Source: Desulfobacterium sp.
Lineage (GTDB): Bacteria > Desulfobacterota > Desulfobacteria > Desulfobacterales > Desulfobacteraceae
Assembly: GCA_016342325.1 (NCBI GenBank)
Contig: JAEINR010000036.1
Coordinates: 1-52,809 of the forward strand
DNA length: 52,809 nt
Direction: 5' to 3'
Shown here: in pieces, positions 1-9,214 of the stretch
Layout of the letters: each line of letters begins with the position of its first letter
Position numbering within the stretch: position 1 is the first letter of the stretch
The notes under the pieces: generated by a model
The model's database searches: none
What the model was told of the DNA's origin: nothing
The model's input: only the letters and a program-made list of their open reading frames with translations
Made by a program: the position numbers and the translations under genes

Positions 1-2
1 TG

Positions 3-107
3 AAGGAAGAAGCCGGCATGCGGGATTCAGTGAAGGCTTTGTGTAAGGAAAACTGTTTTGCAGCACTCCTTGACAACAAAGGGCTTATACCAGTAAATTC
101 AAGCTGA
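3..107 (+). CDS. 3' end of an unrecognised gene (partial)
   Basis: An open frame enters from the left edge and ends at TGA 105-107. It gives 34 residues ending in IPVNSS, and the stretch LCKENCFAALLD looks like an amphipathic helix. The frame has no internal stop, and the next gene on the same strand begins 75 bp later, so it may be the upstream member of the ftsEX operon. I do not recognise the family from so short a tail. Confidence 0.4.
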   Translation, partial: KEEAGMRDSVKALCKENCFAALLDNKGLIPVNSS

Positions 108-182
108 GTCAATTATGATATGGATGGGGACATGGGACGCGTTGCTCCTGACCCGCTTCTGAACACCTATGCAAAGGATGAT

Positions 183-869
183 ATGGAGAGCAGAGATCCG
201 ATAATCAGGCTGTTTAACGTATCCAAACGTTTTGGCAAACATTACGCCCTCAAAAACATCACCATGGATGTGGATGCTGGGGAGTTCATCTTTGTTACGG
301 GCTCTTCGGGGGCTGGAAAGTCCACGTTGATGAAGATGATCTATCTTGCGGACCGAGCCAGCCAGGGCCAGATCATCGTGGACGGCATGAACCTTGACAG
401 GATCTCCCACGACAGGATTCCGTTTTTGCGCCGCAGCATTGGCGTGATCTTCCAGGACTTCAAGCTGATTCCAAACAGGACCGTCTTCAGCAATGTGGCA
501 CTGGTTCTTGAGGCTGCCGGTGAAAAGCCCGCCCGGATTAAAAAGCGGGTCATGCAGGTGCTTGAGACCACGGGGATGGCGGACAAGGTCAATGCCTTCC
601 CTCTCTCCCTCTCAGGTGGCGAACAGCAGCGGGTGGCCGTGGCAAGGGCCGTTGTCGGGAACCCTAAGATCATCCTGGCGGATGAACCCACGGGCAGCCT
701 GGACAGCGAGGCAGCCCAGGCCGTTCTCGATTTTCTCATGCAGTACCATGACAAGGGGGCAACCATTCTCATTGTAAGCCACAACATGCAACTGATCAGC
801 AGCACGGTCAGGGGACGAAGCATCTCACTGGCTGACGGATCTTTGGTGGGAACTGCCAGAATGCTTTAA
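183..869 (+). CDS. ftsE: Cell-division ABC transporter ATPase FtsE
   Basis: FtsE is the cytoplasmic ATPase of the FtsEX complex, which couples septal ring activity to activation of periplasmic murein hydrolases. The 228-residue product has Walker A GSSGAGKST (about 40-48), ABC signature LSGGEQQRV (about 142-150) and Walker B IILADEP (about 163-169). This length is normal for FtsE. I chose ATG 183 because AAAGGA lies 4 nt upstream; an in-frame ATG at 120 would add 21 residues unlike FtsE. It is followed at once by ftsX, an envC-like gene and ctpA, the usual division-linked context. Identification is secure; the exact start is less so. Confidence 0.93.
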   Translation: MESRDPIIRLFNVSKRFGKHYALKNITMDVDAGEFIFVTGSSGAGKSTLMKMIYLADRASQGQIIVDGMNLDRISHDRIPFLRRSIGVIFQDFKLIPNRTVFSNVALVLEAAGEKPARIKKRVMQVLETTGMADKVNAFPLSLSGGEQQRVAVARAVVGNPKIILADEPTGSLDSEAAQAVLDFLMQYHDKGATILIVSHNMQLISSTVRGRSISLADGSLVGTARML

Positions 870-885
870 AAAAATGCGGGGGACC

Positions 886-1767
886 ATGTTTCATTACTTT
901 AAACGAGCGGTTTTAGATATCCTTTCCAACCGGTTCCTGAACGTCATCACCATTGTGACCATTGCCCTGTCTATCCTTGTGGTTTCCACCTTTGTTCTTT
1001 TTTTTGAAAACATAAGCCGGGTGATCGATTCCTGGAACCAGGGATTCAGGATCGTGGCCTACCTCGGGGAGGGCTTCACTCCCTCCATGCTGCCCAGCCT
1101 CACGGCTAAAATTCAGGCCATGGACGGAACTGGTGATGTTCGATTTATTCCCAAGGAGGAGGGCCTGGAACTGCTCAAGCAGGAGATGAAGAACAGGAGC
1201 GCCTTTCTGGAAACCCTGGCGGAGAACCCCCTTCCCCATGCCCTGGAGATACGGATGAAACGCTCAGGCCTGGAATGGGATGAGATCACGGCCTTTGCAA
1301 AGGCCGTTGAACAGTTGCCCCAGGTGGCGGATGTGGAGTATGGCCAGCGCTGGCTTGGGCGGTTCCTCAGTCTGTTCAATCTTTTCAGGGTCACCGGCTA
1401 TGCCATGAGTAGCCTTTTTTTCATGATCGCCCTCTTTATCACGGCAAACACTGTGCGCCTGGCCCTCTACTCCCGGCGCCAGGAGGTGGAAATTATGCGC
1501 CTTGTGGGGGCCACGGACCGGTTCATCATCACCCCCTTCTATATCCAGGGGCTGATCCAGGGAACCCTGGGCGGGATGGTGGGGCTGTCGATTCTTCTTA
1601 TAACCTTTTTGGCCATCTCTTTTAATCTTGACGAGAGCGTTGCTTCTTATATGTTGTTTGACATACAATTTCTGTCTGTTAAATATTGGGTGATCATAAT
1701 TCTTGGCAGTTCATTTTTAGGTTGGCTTGGATGCTATCTATCGTTAAAGCAGTTCTTAAAATATTAG
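886..1767 (+). CDS. ftsX: Cell-division ABC transporter permease FtsX
   Basis: FtsX is the membrane partner of FtsE. The protein of about 293 residues has a cytoplasmic N-terminus, a first membrane segment (about residues 17-40, VITIVTIALSILVVSTFVLF), a periplasmic domain with the FIPKEEGLELL-type stretch, and three further hydrophobic segments in the C-terminal FtsX/MacB domain, including the VRLALYSRRQEVEIMRLVGA loop typical of the family. ATG 886 is preferred over ATG 874 because GGGGGA lies 2 nt upstream of it and nothing comparable precedes 874. The 3' end overlaps the envC-like gene by 37 bp, which suggests translational coupling. Confidence 0.92.
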   Translation: MFHYFKRAVLDILSNRFLNVITIVTIALSILVVSTFVLFFENISRVIDSWNQGFRIVAYLGEGFTPSMLPSLTAKIQAMDGTGDVRFIPKEEGLELLKQEMKNRSAFLETLAENPLPHALEIRMKRSGLEWDEITAFAKAVEQLPQVADVEYGQRWLGRFLSLFNLFRVTGYAMSSLFFMIALFITANTVRLALYSRRQEVEIMRLVGATDRFIITPFYIQGLIQGTLGGMVGLSILLITFLAISFNLDESVASYMLFDIQFLSVKYWVIIILGSSFLGWLGCYLSLKQFLKY

Positions 1768-3161
1768 GCCGTATTTTCCTGGTCTGTTGGATGGTTCTTG
1801 TTGGGGTGGGCGCCTGCCTGGCCTTGGAAAAGGGGGCGTGCGGCAAGGGCGTGGTTACGGCCTGGCAGCTCAACATCAGGACCCAACCCTCCAATGACGC
1901 AAAGGTCGCCGGCACCCTTAAAAAGGGAGATGTGGTCAGTGTCATGGATCACCAGGACGGCGAGGGCGGTTGGCTTGAGATCAGGTCGGCAAACGTCAAC
2001 GGATTTATCCGAAACCGGGCCAGGTATATTAAATGGGAATTAGCGCCTAGGCCGGTAAAGAAAAAGCCCCCAGTTTTGGTAAAGAAAAAGCCCGCGGTTT
2101 CGACAAAGGAGACTGAAACCATTCGCCGACGGATCGCGGTTCAGGAAAGCGAGGTCCGGGAGTTCACCGAGAAAGAGACGGCAATTATCGAGGGGCTCAA
2201 CGACATCGAGTTGATGTTGAACCGCATGCGCGCACGGATATCTGCTTTGACCCGGGAGCTGGAAGCGATCCGGGAGGGGGTAGCCGACGTGGGCCGGAAA
2301 AAAGAACGCCTTACCGGCACCATCGAAAAAAACAAAGACTATGTCGCAGCACGGCTCAACGCCCTTTACAGGATGAAGATGATCGGGCGGATGGAGCTTG
2401 TCTCCATGCCGGATTCCATGTTTGATTTTGTTCTTCAGCAGAACGCCCTTGGCAGAATCCTTGCCTCGGATTTGGATCTCCTGGAACGACAGATGGACGA
2501 CATGAAACGCCTGGCAACGGTTTCTCTGGATCTTGAAGCACTGGAGGTTGAGAAAAAACGCCTCGATGCCACCTTGAAGGAGCAGATGCGGGTGAAAACA
2601 AGGGAGAGCCTGAAGCGAAGTGCCATCTTGAAGGAGATACGGAAAAAAAAAGAGTTGGGGCTTGCGGCTGTGGCTTCGTTGAAGCTGGCAGCCAAGGGGC
2701 TTGAAAACAAGATTGCAACCCTTGAGCCCAGGGGAGGGGATGACCAGGTGGGCTTTTCCCGGTCCCTGGGGCGTCTCAAGATGCCGGTGGAGGGGACGAT
2801 TATCTCAAGGTATGGTCCTTCCCAGAATAGTAATTACTCCTCCTTCACATTTCAGACAGGAATTGATATAAGTGTGGACAAGGGAGAGCCTGTCCGCTCG
2901 GTATTCAAGGGAGAGGTCCTCTATGCCGAATGGCTCAAGGGATACGGAAACCTTATCATCATCAATCATGGAGACAGCTTTTACACCCTCTATGCCCATG
3001 TTGAGGAGTTTTTCAAGAAAAAGGGAGAGCTGGTCGATACCAGCGAGGTGATTGCACTGGCAGGTGACACCGGATCCATCAAGGGGCCCTGCCTTCATTT
3101 TGAGGTTCGGCATCATGGGAAACCCGTGGATCCAATGAAATGGCTCAAAAAAGGAGCGTAA
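1731..3161 (+). CDS. envC: EnvC-like periplasmic protein: SH3 + coiled coil + degenerate LytM/M23 domain
   Basis: A 476-residue exported protein. Order: N-terminal signal/anchor (about 1-32), a bacterial SH3 domain (about 40-100, AWQLNIRTQPS to GFIRNRARYI), a long coiled coil (about 125-340), then a C-terminal M23/LytM domain. In E. coli, EnvC is recruited by FtsX and activates amidases rather than cutting murein. The same role is likely here because it follows ftsEX and because two zinc ligands of active M23 enzymes are replaced: the His before GxD is Gln (FQTGIDI), and the first His of HxH is Cys (PCLHFEV). YAHV and the second His remain. Start ATG 1731 lies inside ftsX. The SH3 domain is an addition to the classical EnvC layout. 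The symbol is by homology and context. Confidence 0.85.
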   Translation: MLSIVKAVLKILGRIFLVCWMVLVGVGACLALEKGACGKGVVTAWQLNIRTQPSNDAKVAGTLKKGDVVSVMDHQDGEGGWLEIRSANVNGFIRNRARYIKWELAPRPVKKKPPVLVKKKPAVSTKETETIRRRIAVQESEVREFTEKETAIIEGLNDIELMLNRMRARISALTRELEAIREGVADVGRKKERLTGTIEKNKDYVAARLNALYRMKMIGRMELVSMPDSMFDFVLQQNALGRILASDLDLLERQMDDMKRLATVSLDLEALEVEKKRLDATLKEQMRVKTRESLKRSAILKEIRKKKELGLAAVASLKLAAKGLENKIATLEPRGGDDQVGFSRSLGRLKMPVEGTIISRYGPSQNSNYSSFTFQTGIDISVDKGEPVRSVFKGEVLYAEWLKGYGNLIIINHGDSFYTLYAHVEEFFKKKGELVDTSEVIALAGDTGSIKGPCLHFEVRHHGKPVDPMKWLKKGA

Positions 3162-3162
3162 A

Positions 3163-4509
3163 ATGGGAAAACGATTCGGAAAACTAACCAGGCTTTGGTT
3201 GCCTGTGATTGCATCTGCCCTCGTAATAACCGTGGGGGCCGGTTTTTACAGCTGCTCCATGGCAGGGGACGAAACCACATATAAATCACTCAAACTCTTT
3301 TCCGATGTGCTGGAGGAGATCGAGTCCAACTACGTGGACGAGGTGGACAGCGAGAAGCTGATCCAGAGTGCCATCAAGGGGATGGTATCAAGCCTCGATC
3401 CCCACTCCACATTCATGCCCCCCGAGGCCTTTGACGAGCTCCAGGATGACACCAAGGGAGAGTTCGGTGGTATCGGCATCGTCATCACCATGAAGGACGG
3501 GATACTCACCGTGATCTCTCCCATCGAGGGAACCCCGGCCTACCGGGCGGGTATCATGGCAGGGGACGTGATCGTCGGCATAGACGGTGACAGTACCCGG
3601 GACATGGCTCTGTGGGAGAGTGTGAAGAAGATGAGGGGCCCCAGGGGGGACGAGGTCGTGTTGACCGTGGTGAGGGAGGGAGAGCCCGATCCCCTGGAGT
3701 ACACCTTGAAACGGGACATCATTCCCATGGAGAGCGTCCGGAGCACCAGTCTTAAACCCGGATACGGCTATGTCTGGGTCACCAACTTCAGGGCCAACAC
3801 CGCCGATGACGTGATAAAGGCCCTTGAGAAACTCGGGTCGGGAGAGGTTCCCCTCAAGGGATTGATCATGGATCTGAGGAACAACCCCGGAGGGCTTTTA
3901 AATCAGGCAAGCGAGGTGTCGGATATCTTCCTGGACCAGGGAACCATCGTATCGATCAAAGGGCGGCTCGAACAGCACACCGAGGTGTTTGAGGCCCATG
4001 CCAACACCACGGTCCGGGATTATCCCATCGTGGTTCTGATCAACGGCGGAAGCGCCAGCGCATCTGAGATCGTTGCAGGGGCGCTCCAGGACCAGAAACG
4101 GGCCCTGATTCTCGGTACCACCTCTTTTGGCAAGGGGTCGGTCCAGAGTGTCAAGCCCCTGAAGGACGGCTTTGGCCTCAAGTATACCATTGCCAGGTAC
4201 TACACCCCCAGCGGCCGGTCTATCCAGGCTGAAGGCATCAAGCCGGATATTGAAGTCGAGTTCGAGCTTATCAAGGAGAAGAAGGAGAAGCGGACCGAAT
4301 CCGTCTTTGACCGGATGGTCCGGGAAAAGGACCTGAAAAATCACCTGGAACCGGAAGGCGATAAACCGGGGAAAGAGAAGGATAAAGAGAAGAAAGTCAC
4401 TGGCCACGGACTGATCAGCCTTGACAGACTTAACCATGATTCCCAGGTGCAGCGGGCCCTGGATATCCTGGTCAGCTATGAAATTTTTAACGGTCTGAAT
4501 AAAGGTTAA
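3163..4509 (+). CDS. ctpA: Carboxy-terminal processing protease, S41 family
   Basis: A 448-residue S41 (tail-specific) protease acting outside the inner membrane. It has an N-terminal hydrophobic segment with a Cys (FYSCSMAGD, possible lipobox), an N-terminal domain with NYVDEVDSEKLIQSAIKGM, a PDZ domain (about 100-185, IGIVI to REGEPDPLEYTL) and the peptidase core. The catalytic Ser lies in GGSASASEIVAGALQ (about 295-310) and the Lys in FGKGSVQ (about 323-329). It ends in a Lys/Glu-rich linker. It starts 2 bp after the envC-like stop with AAAGGAG upstream, so it belongs to the same operon. CtpA proteases commonly accompany envC-type genes and may process division or lipoprotein factors; the substrate here is unknown. 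Confidence 0.93.
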   Translation: MGKRFGKLTRLWLPVIASALVITVGAGFYSCSMAGDETTYKSLKLFSDVLEEIESNYVDEVDSEKLIQSAIKGMVSSLDPHSTFMPPEAFDELQDDTKGEFGGIGIVITMKDGILTVISPIEGTPAYRAGIMAGDVIVGIDGDSTRDMALWESVKKMRGPRGDEVVLTVVREGEPDPLEYTLKRDIIPMESVRSTSLKPGYGYVWVTNFRANTADDVIKALEKLGSGEVPLKGLIMDLRNNPGGLLNQASEVSDIFLDQGTIVSIKGRLEQHTEVFEAHANTTVRDYPIVVLINGGSASASEIVAGALQDQKRALILGTTSFGKGSVQSVKPLKDGFGLKYTIARYYTPSGRSIQAEGIKPDIEVEFELIKEKKEKRTESVFDRMVREKDLKNHLEPEGDKPGKEKDKEKKVTGHGLISLDRLNHDSQVQRALDILVSYEIFNGLNKG

Positions 4510-4520
4510 TTCGTACAGGA

Positions 4521-5597
4521 ATGGCAGCAAAAAAAAAGCAGGCGGCAAAGACGGTAAAAAAAACTGCAAAACGGCCGACAAAAAAGACAAAAAAGAAGCG
4601 TCCCAAGAAGCCGAAGGTCTCCATCACCAATGAGCTGAAAAAGATCGCCACAGGAATCGCGATTCTTGTGGGTGTGGTGGTGGTGTGCGTTATGGTTGCA
4701 GATCATTTTATAGCCAGGGAGGAATCCGAAAAAAAGGGGGTCATTACCCGGGCTGTTGCCCCGGAGGCCACCGTCACAAGCCCGGTTACGGTCAAGAAGC
4801 GGATATCGAAAAAGCCCGATGCAGTGATCCATCCGGTTAAACGTCCGGTGTTTGAGGTGTTCGACGATAGGGCTCACCATGCAATACCCGAGAGGAAACC
4901 CACGCCCACGCCCGTTCCAAAGGACATGACCCCCAGGGTGGCCATCATCATCGACGACATCGGGTTTGATAAAAAAATCTCCGCGGCCCTGGCAGATCTG
5001 GACCGGAACATAACCCTGTCCATACTTCCGGGAGCGCCCCATGCAAAGGCCATTGCCGAGTCCCTCCACGCAAGGGGGTCTGAGATCATGCTCCATCTTC
5101 CCATGGAGCCCATGGAGTATCCCAAGGTAAATCCCGGGCCCGGGGCCCTTCTCTCCACCATGACCCCGGATGAACTCCTTGCTCAGCTCCGGCGTGACCT
5201 TGCCGCCATCCCCCATGTCAAGGGGGTGAACAACCACATGGGGTCGAGGATCACCTCCCTTTCTCCCCAGATGAACCAGATTTTCACTGTCTTAAAACAG
5301 AAGAATCTTTTTTTCATCGACAGCATGACCTCAAAAAAATCCCTGTGCAAGCAATCGGCACGGCTGTTCCAAATCTCGTTTGCCCAGAGGGATGTGTTCC
5401 TGGACAATATCCAGGAACCCGCTTATATCAAAAAACAGCTCGAGCAACTGGTCAAGGTGGCCAAGCGCCATGGCACGGCCATCGGCATTGGTCATCCCTA
5501 CAAGGCCACCTATGCAACCCTTAAATCGGAAATGGCACGGCTGAAGTCCAGGATAAAGATCGTTCCCGCATCGACCCTGGTTTCGATATCGGGATAG
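4521..5597 (+). CDS. Divergent polysaccharide deacetylase family protein (YibQ/DUF610)
   Basis: A 358-residue protein with a very basic N-terminus (about 1-42, Lys-rich), one membrane segment (about 48-68) and a C-terminal domain of the divergent polysaccharide deacetylase family (about 130-355; VAIIIDDIGFD, SILPGAPHAK, MLHLPMEP, NNHMGSRIT, FFIDSMTS, IGIGHPY). The fold resembles NodB deacetylases; members of this family often follow envC-ctpA, and their substrate is unproven. AGGA lies just before the ATG. It is the last gene of the ftsEX-envC-ctpA group and ends 9 bp from the convergent prmA. Confidence 0.85.
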   Translation: MAAKKKQAAKTVKKTAKRPTKKTKKKRPKKPKVSITNELKKIATGIAILVGVVVVCVMVADHFIAREESEKKGVITRAVAPEATVTSPVTVKKRISKKPDAVIHPVKRPVFEVFDDRAHHAIPERKPTPTPVPKDMTPRVAIIIDDIGFDKKISAALADLDRNITLSILPGAPHAKAIAESLHARGSEIMLHLPMEPMEYPKVNPGPGALLSTMTPDELLAQLRRDLAAIPHVKGVNNHMGSRITSLSPQMNQIFTVLKQKNLFFIDSMTSKKSLCKQSARLFQISFAQRDVFLDNIQEPAYIKKQLEQLVKVAKRHGTAIGIGHPYKATYATLKSEMARLKSRIKIVPASTLVSISG

Positions 5598-5606
5598 GCT
5601 TCCTTT

Positions 5607-6515
5607 CTATAGCGTCACGGCCATGGCCACCCACTCGCCCCGGGTTTCGGTCTTGAGAACGGTGAATCCGTTGCTGTCAAGGGCGGCTGCCACCTTGTCG
5701 TGCCAGAGGTTGATGATGCCGGAGAGGATGGCGATGCCCCCCGGGACCAGCCTGGATTTGATGTCGGGCAGGATGTCGATGATCACCTCTGCAAGGATGT
5801 TGGCCGCCACAATATCGAATTTTTGGTCGGGATAGCGGTCAAGGGTGGTGCAGGCGGTCTTGAATTCTGTTGGGGAGATTCCGTTCTTTTCAATATTTTC
5901 CCGGGCGATGATCACAGCGGCTTCGTCGTTGTCCAGTCCCTCGAGTCTGCCGGCACCCAGTTTGCCTGCGGCGATCATGAGAATGCCGGATCCCGTGCCC
6001 ACATCCAGGAACGATGCCCCGGGCTTCATATACGCTTCCACCAGGCCGAGGCACATGGCCGTTGTTTCATGGGTTCCGGTGCCAAAGGCCATGCCTGGAT
6101 CGAGATCGATGACAACGTCATCCGGTCCCGGGTCAAACTCACGCCATTCCGGTCGGATCACCATGGTGTCCGTGATTCTTGTGACAAAGAAAAAATCTTT
6201 CCAGGATTCCGCCCAATCTTCGTCGTCAACGGTTTGGGTGGTGATGGTGACACTGATGCCTTCAAGGGAGGACGCCTGCTTGTCTAAGGCGGCAACAAGG
6301 GATTGGGACGAGTCGATGTCGGGAAAATAGCCCGAGATGGAGTAGTCTTCGGGCTGTGCCAGGGCATTGCTGCCAAACCCCTCATCCGGTTCCGGCAACG
6401 GCACCTCGCACACCACCCCCTTCAGTCCAAGGTTAAAAAAAATCTCCGAGACAAGCGCCTCTGCAAGCTCCATATCGTCCGATTGAAAACAGGCTTTCAC
6501 ATGTATCCATTTCAT
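5607..6515 (-). CDS. prmA: Ribosomal protein L11 methyltransferase PrmA
   Basis: A SAM-dependent methyltransferase of 302 residues, the expected length for PrmA, which methylates ribosomal protein L11 in the cytoplasm. The N-terminal substrate-recognition domain starts MKWIHVKACF. The catalytic domain has the PrmA signature DPGMAFGTGTHETT (about 140-153) and motif I LDVGTGSGIL (about 170-179), with FDIVAANILAEV (about 230) as the NPPY-like motif region. It is convergent with the yibQ-like gene and divergent from the SUOX-like gene at 6602. A second PrmA-family protein is encoded at 9214; this copy is closer to the classical sequence. Confidence 0.92.
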   Translation of the reverse strand: MKWIHVKACFQSDDMELAEALVSEIFFNLGLKGVVCEVPLPEPDEGFGSNALAQPEDYSISGYFPDIDSSQSLVAALDKQASSLEGISVTITTQTVDDEDWAESWKDFFFVTRITDTMVIRPEWREFDPGPDDVVIDLDPGMAFGTGTHETTAMCLGLVEAYMKPGASFLDVGTGSGILMIAAGKLGAGRLEGLDNDEAAVIIARENIEKNGISPTEFKTACTTLDRYPDQKFDIVAANILAEVIIDILPDIKSRLVPGGIAILSGIINLWHDKVAAALDSNGFTVLKTETRGEWVAMAVTL

Positions 6516-6601
6516 GGTAATTCACTCTTATCTTGATTTGTTGATGGGATTCAGGTTACAAAAAGCAAAAAAAAACAGTTAAGTCTATCAGGATCTTTTG
6601 T

Positions 6602-7510
6602 ATGAAGGAAGGGTTTAAGAAAAAAATAGCGGTTATGGTGGTTGTCCTTACCGTGGTGGTGCTGCCAGTTTGTGTTCTTGCCGCGCCTGCCGTCACCATC
6701 ATCCGGCCGGAATCAAGGGGGACCTCCGCTGTGGTGGTGGACATGGATGCCATGAAACCCTTTGCCAGGACCATGGAGACCATTGATCCCAACTTCAAGG
6801 CCGACGGCCGGGTGAAATTTACCGGAATTTCGGTCAAACAGTTGTTTGAGATTGCCGGGGCTCCCGTTGACCAAGGCGTCACTGTTCTGGGCAGGGACCA
6901 GTATGCTGAATTTATTCCATGGGAACGGGTGTCGAGGGAACGGGTGATCCTCTCCTTCAGCATGAACGGCCATGGCATCTCCCGGTTAACCGGAGGTCCC
7001 TTGAAGATCATCTACGATGCTTCGGAAAAGGTCCACGGAAGCGGCTACACCTGGTATGTTGAAACCCTGTTCAGCGGAAACCCGGAAAACCCGGGATTGA
7101 TTGTCGAGGCAGAGAACAGCCGTCAACTTTTCTTTAAAGATTTTCTCGAACCCTTGACCAAGGCGCTGGATTTCTCCCGGGTATCGATCCCCTCGGGATT
7201 TCGCCACGATTTTCCAGGCCGGTTCACCACGGCGTCAGGCATTCCCTTGAAACGTCTCCTGCAGTCTGCCGGGGTCACCAAAGGAGATGAGATCATCCTG
7301 ACCCCTTATGCCGGTCCGGTGATTACCCTGGATATGGCCCTGCTCGACTATCCCATTGTCATGGTTACCGCCATGGGGAACGCTCCCCTTCATCCGGTGC
7401 TTGGGGGGCCCTTTTCAATCCAGTTTCCCCTGGAGGCTCATCCCGAGCTTGCAGGGATCGTCCCCGAGTCCGGGGCTTTCTTTTTCCTTAAAAAAATTTC
7501 CATACGTTGA
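6602..7510 (+). CDS. Exported protein with two tandem SUOX/molybdopterin-binding-like repeats
   Basis: A 302-residue protein with a Sec signal peptide (about 1-27, cleavage near VLAAPA). Two segments, about 74-145 and about 213-280, share one pattern: GI(S/P)(V/L)K(Q/R)L, then an AG turn, a beta stretch, then GGP(L/F) followed by I. That pattern is typical of the oxidoreductase molybdopterin-binding (SUOX) fold. The catalytic Cys of active SUOX enzymes is not seen, so cofactor binding is doubtful. The gene ends 9 bp before a histidine kinase with a periplasmic loop, so a role as a periplasmic ligand-binding or sensory partner is my inference. The family call is tentative; export and the internal duplication are visible directly. 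Confidence 0.6.
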   Translation: MKEGFKKKIAVMVVVLTVVVLPVCVLAAPAVTIIRPESRGTSAVVVDMDAMKPFARTMETIDPNFKADGRVKFTGISVKQLFEIAGAPVDQGVTVLGRDQYAEFIPWERVSRERVILSFSMNGHGISRLTGGPLKIIYDASEKVHGSGYTWYVETLFSGNPENPGLIVEAENSRQLFFKDFLEPLTKALDFSRVSIPSGFRHDFPGRFTTASGIPLKRLLQSAGVTKGDEIILTPYAGPVITLDMALLDYPIVMVTAMGNAPLHPVLGGPFSIQFPLEAHPELAGIVPESGAFFFLKKISIR

Positions 7511-7519
7511 TGGGCTGCC

Positions 7520-9214
7520 ATGAAACAGAAAATTAAACTACAGACCCGGCTCCTTGTCTCCGTTGGCCTGGTGGTCGTGATGGCCTTTTTAGGGACCGCT
7601 TGGTTTGTCTCCTCCATTGAGGAGAAAGAACTTGAGGCAGGGGAGTTGAAACGCATCTACCTGAAGTCCGAGGTCCTTACCCGGCGTATGGGCCATCTCA
7701 TGTACAGTTCCAACTGGCGTTATATGGTGCTGGCCCTCACGGGCGATATGAACAACGACAGCTCAATGCTCTACTTTTATATCACTGATCCCGATGGGGA
7801 GATATTGCTCTGTGATGACCCGACACGGGTCGGAAAGATCGCGCCGTTGCGGGTTCCCCTTGTGCAGCCCGGGGCCGAACCTGTTTTCAATGATATCTTT
7901 TATTCCCAAGGCGGGAATGATGCCATCACCTTCAAAGTCTACAGAACCCGGCTCAAAGAGAATGTCAGTTTTAACGGCACGCTCCGGGGAAGGCAAGGTG
8001 AGGCGATCTTTGATACCGTATGGGAAATTAGATACATGGGGGAGCGCCTTGGCACCCTGAGAATGGGGTTTTCCAAAAGGGCGCTGACAAGTAAGCTGGA
8101 CCATATTCGGTTCAGTATCCTGGGGATGGGATTTCTTGTTCTTATTGTTGTACTGGCCATGGTGGTGGTTGTGGTGAAGACAAGCATGGCGCCCCTTGAG
8201 GCCTTTACCCGGTCCCTCACTGCCATCCGGTGGCGTCCCGGTGGCGAGGACCTGAAGCAGTGGCTGGAGAAGATCTCCATTGATAACATTCCCCGGTCCA
8301 CCCTGGAGATGGAAAATCTTAACCTTGCATTCGGCAACCTGACGAACATGGTCATTTCCACCTGGGAGGAGCTTGAGCAGCACAGGGACTCCCTTGAATC
8401 CATGGTGCTTGAAAGGACCCGGGAGCTTGAAGCGGTCAACCGTGAGCTTGAGAAGCGGATTCTTGAGCGCCAGGATATCGAAGAAAAGCTCCTGAATGCC
8501 CAGAAACTTGAGGCGTTGGGAACCCTGGCCGGCGGTGTGGCCCACGATTTTAACAATCTTTTGATGGCGATCCAGGGCAATGCCGGATTGATCCGGCGGT
8601 GGACCGAACCCGGGGAGGTCTGCAACGAAAAGGCTCAAAAAATCACTGACCTTGTGGACACCGGGGCCAGGGTGGTCCGCCAGCTCCTTGGGTTTGCCAG
8701 GGGAGGGAAATACGCGCCGGCTCCCTTGAGCATCAACGAGATCCTGGAGAGAAATTTAGACATGTTCAGCCGGACGCGAAAGGATCTGGAGTTCCGGAGT
8801 ATGTACCAGGAGAAGGTCTGGCAAGTGGAAGCCGACAGGTCCCAGATGGAGCAGGTGGTTCTCAATCTTTTCCTAAACGCATCCGAAGCCATGCCCTCAA
8901 ACAGTCTTCTTTCCGTTGAAACCCAGAATGTCGTCCTCGATGGTGATGATCCGGAGCCCAATGGACTGAAACCCGGCAGGTTTGTGAAATTTTCAGTCAC
9001 AGACAGTGGAAAGGGCATGGACGACGAGACCCGAAACAGAGTGTTTGATCCCTTTTTTACAACGAAACAGATGGGCAGGGGCACGGGACTCGGTCTTGCC
9101 TCCGTCTACGGCATTGTAAGGAACCACGGTGGTGCTGTCACCGTCCAGAGCCGTCCGGGGCAGGGCTCGACCTTTTCCGTGGTTCTTCCTGCATTACCCC
9201 TTGAGGAGAATTGA
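7520..9214 (+). CDS. Membrane-bound sensor histidine kinase
   Basis: A 564-residue kinase. Two membrane segments (about 10-30 and 195-220) bracket a periplasmic domain of about 165 residues containing YFYITDPDGEILL, a Cache-like strand pattern. A HAMP-like/coiled-coil linker (about 225-325) follows. The HisKA region has the phospho-acceptor His in LAGGVAHDFNNLL (about 340), then HATPase_c boxes: N (VVLNLFLNASEAM), G1 (DSGKGMD), F (FDPFFTTK) and G2 (GTGLGLASVYGI). The H-box is of the type common in hybrid kinases, but no receiver domain is fused and no response regulator adjoins it. It is tightly linked to the upstream exported protein and overlaps the following methyltransferase by 1 nt (TGATG). 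Confidence 0.88.
   Translation: MKQKIKLQTRLLVSVGLVVVMAFLGTAWFVSSIEEKELEAGELKRIYLKSEVLTRRMGHLMYSSNWRYMVLALTGDMNNDSSMLYFYITDPDGEILLCDDPTRVGKIAPLRVPLVQPGAEPVFNDIFYSQGGNDAITFKVYRTRLKENVSFNGTLRGRQGEAIFDTVWEIRYMGERLGTLRMGFSKRALTSKLDHIRFSILGMGFLVLIVVLAMVVVVVKTSMAPLEAFTRSLTAIRWRPGGEDLKQWLEKISIDNIPRSTLEMENLNLAFGNLTNMVISTWEELEQHRDSLESMVLERTRELEAVNRELEKRILERQDIEEKLLNAQKLEALGTLAGGVAHDFNNLLMAIQGNAGLIRRWTEPGEVCNEKAQKITDLVDTGARVVRQLLGFARGGKYAPAPLSINEILERNLDMFSRTRKDLEFRSMYQEKVWQVEADRSQMEQVVLNLFLNASEAMPSNSLLSVETQNVVLDGDDPEPNGLKPGRFVKFSVTDSGKGMDDETRNRVFDPFFTTKQMGRGTGLGLASVYGIVRNHGGAVTVQSRPGQGSTFSVVLPALPLEEN

Noticed and set aside
120-182. Upstream start for ftsE adding 21 residues
   Set aside because: The extra residues do not look like FtsE, and the ATG at 183 has its own ribosome site.
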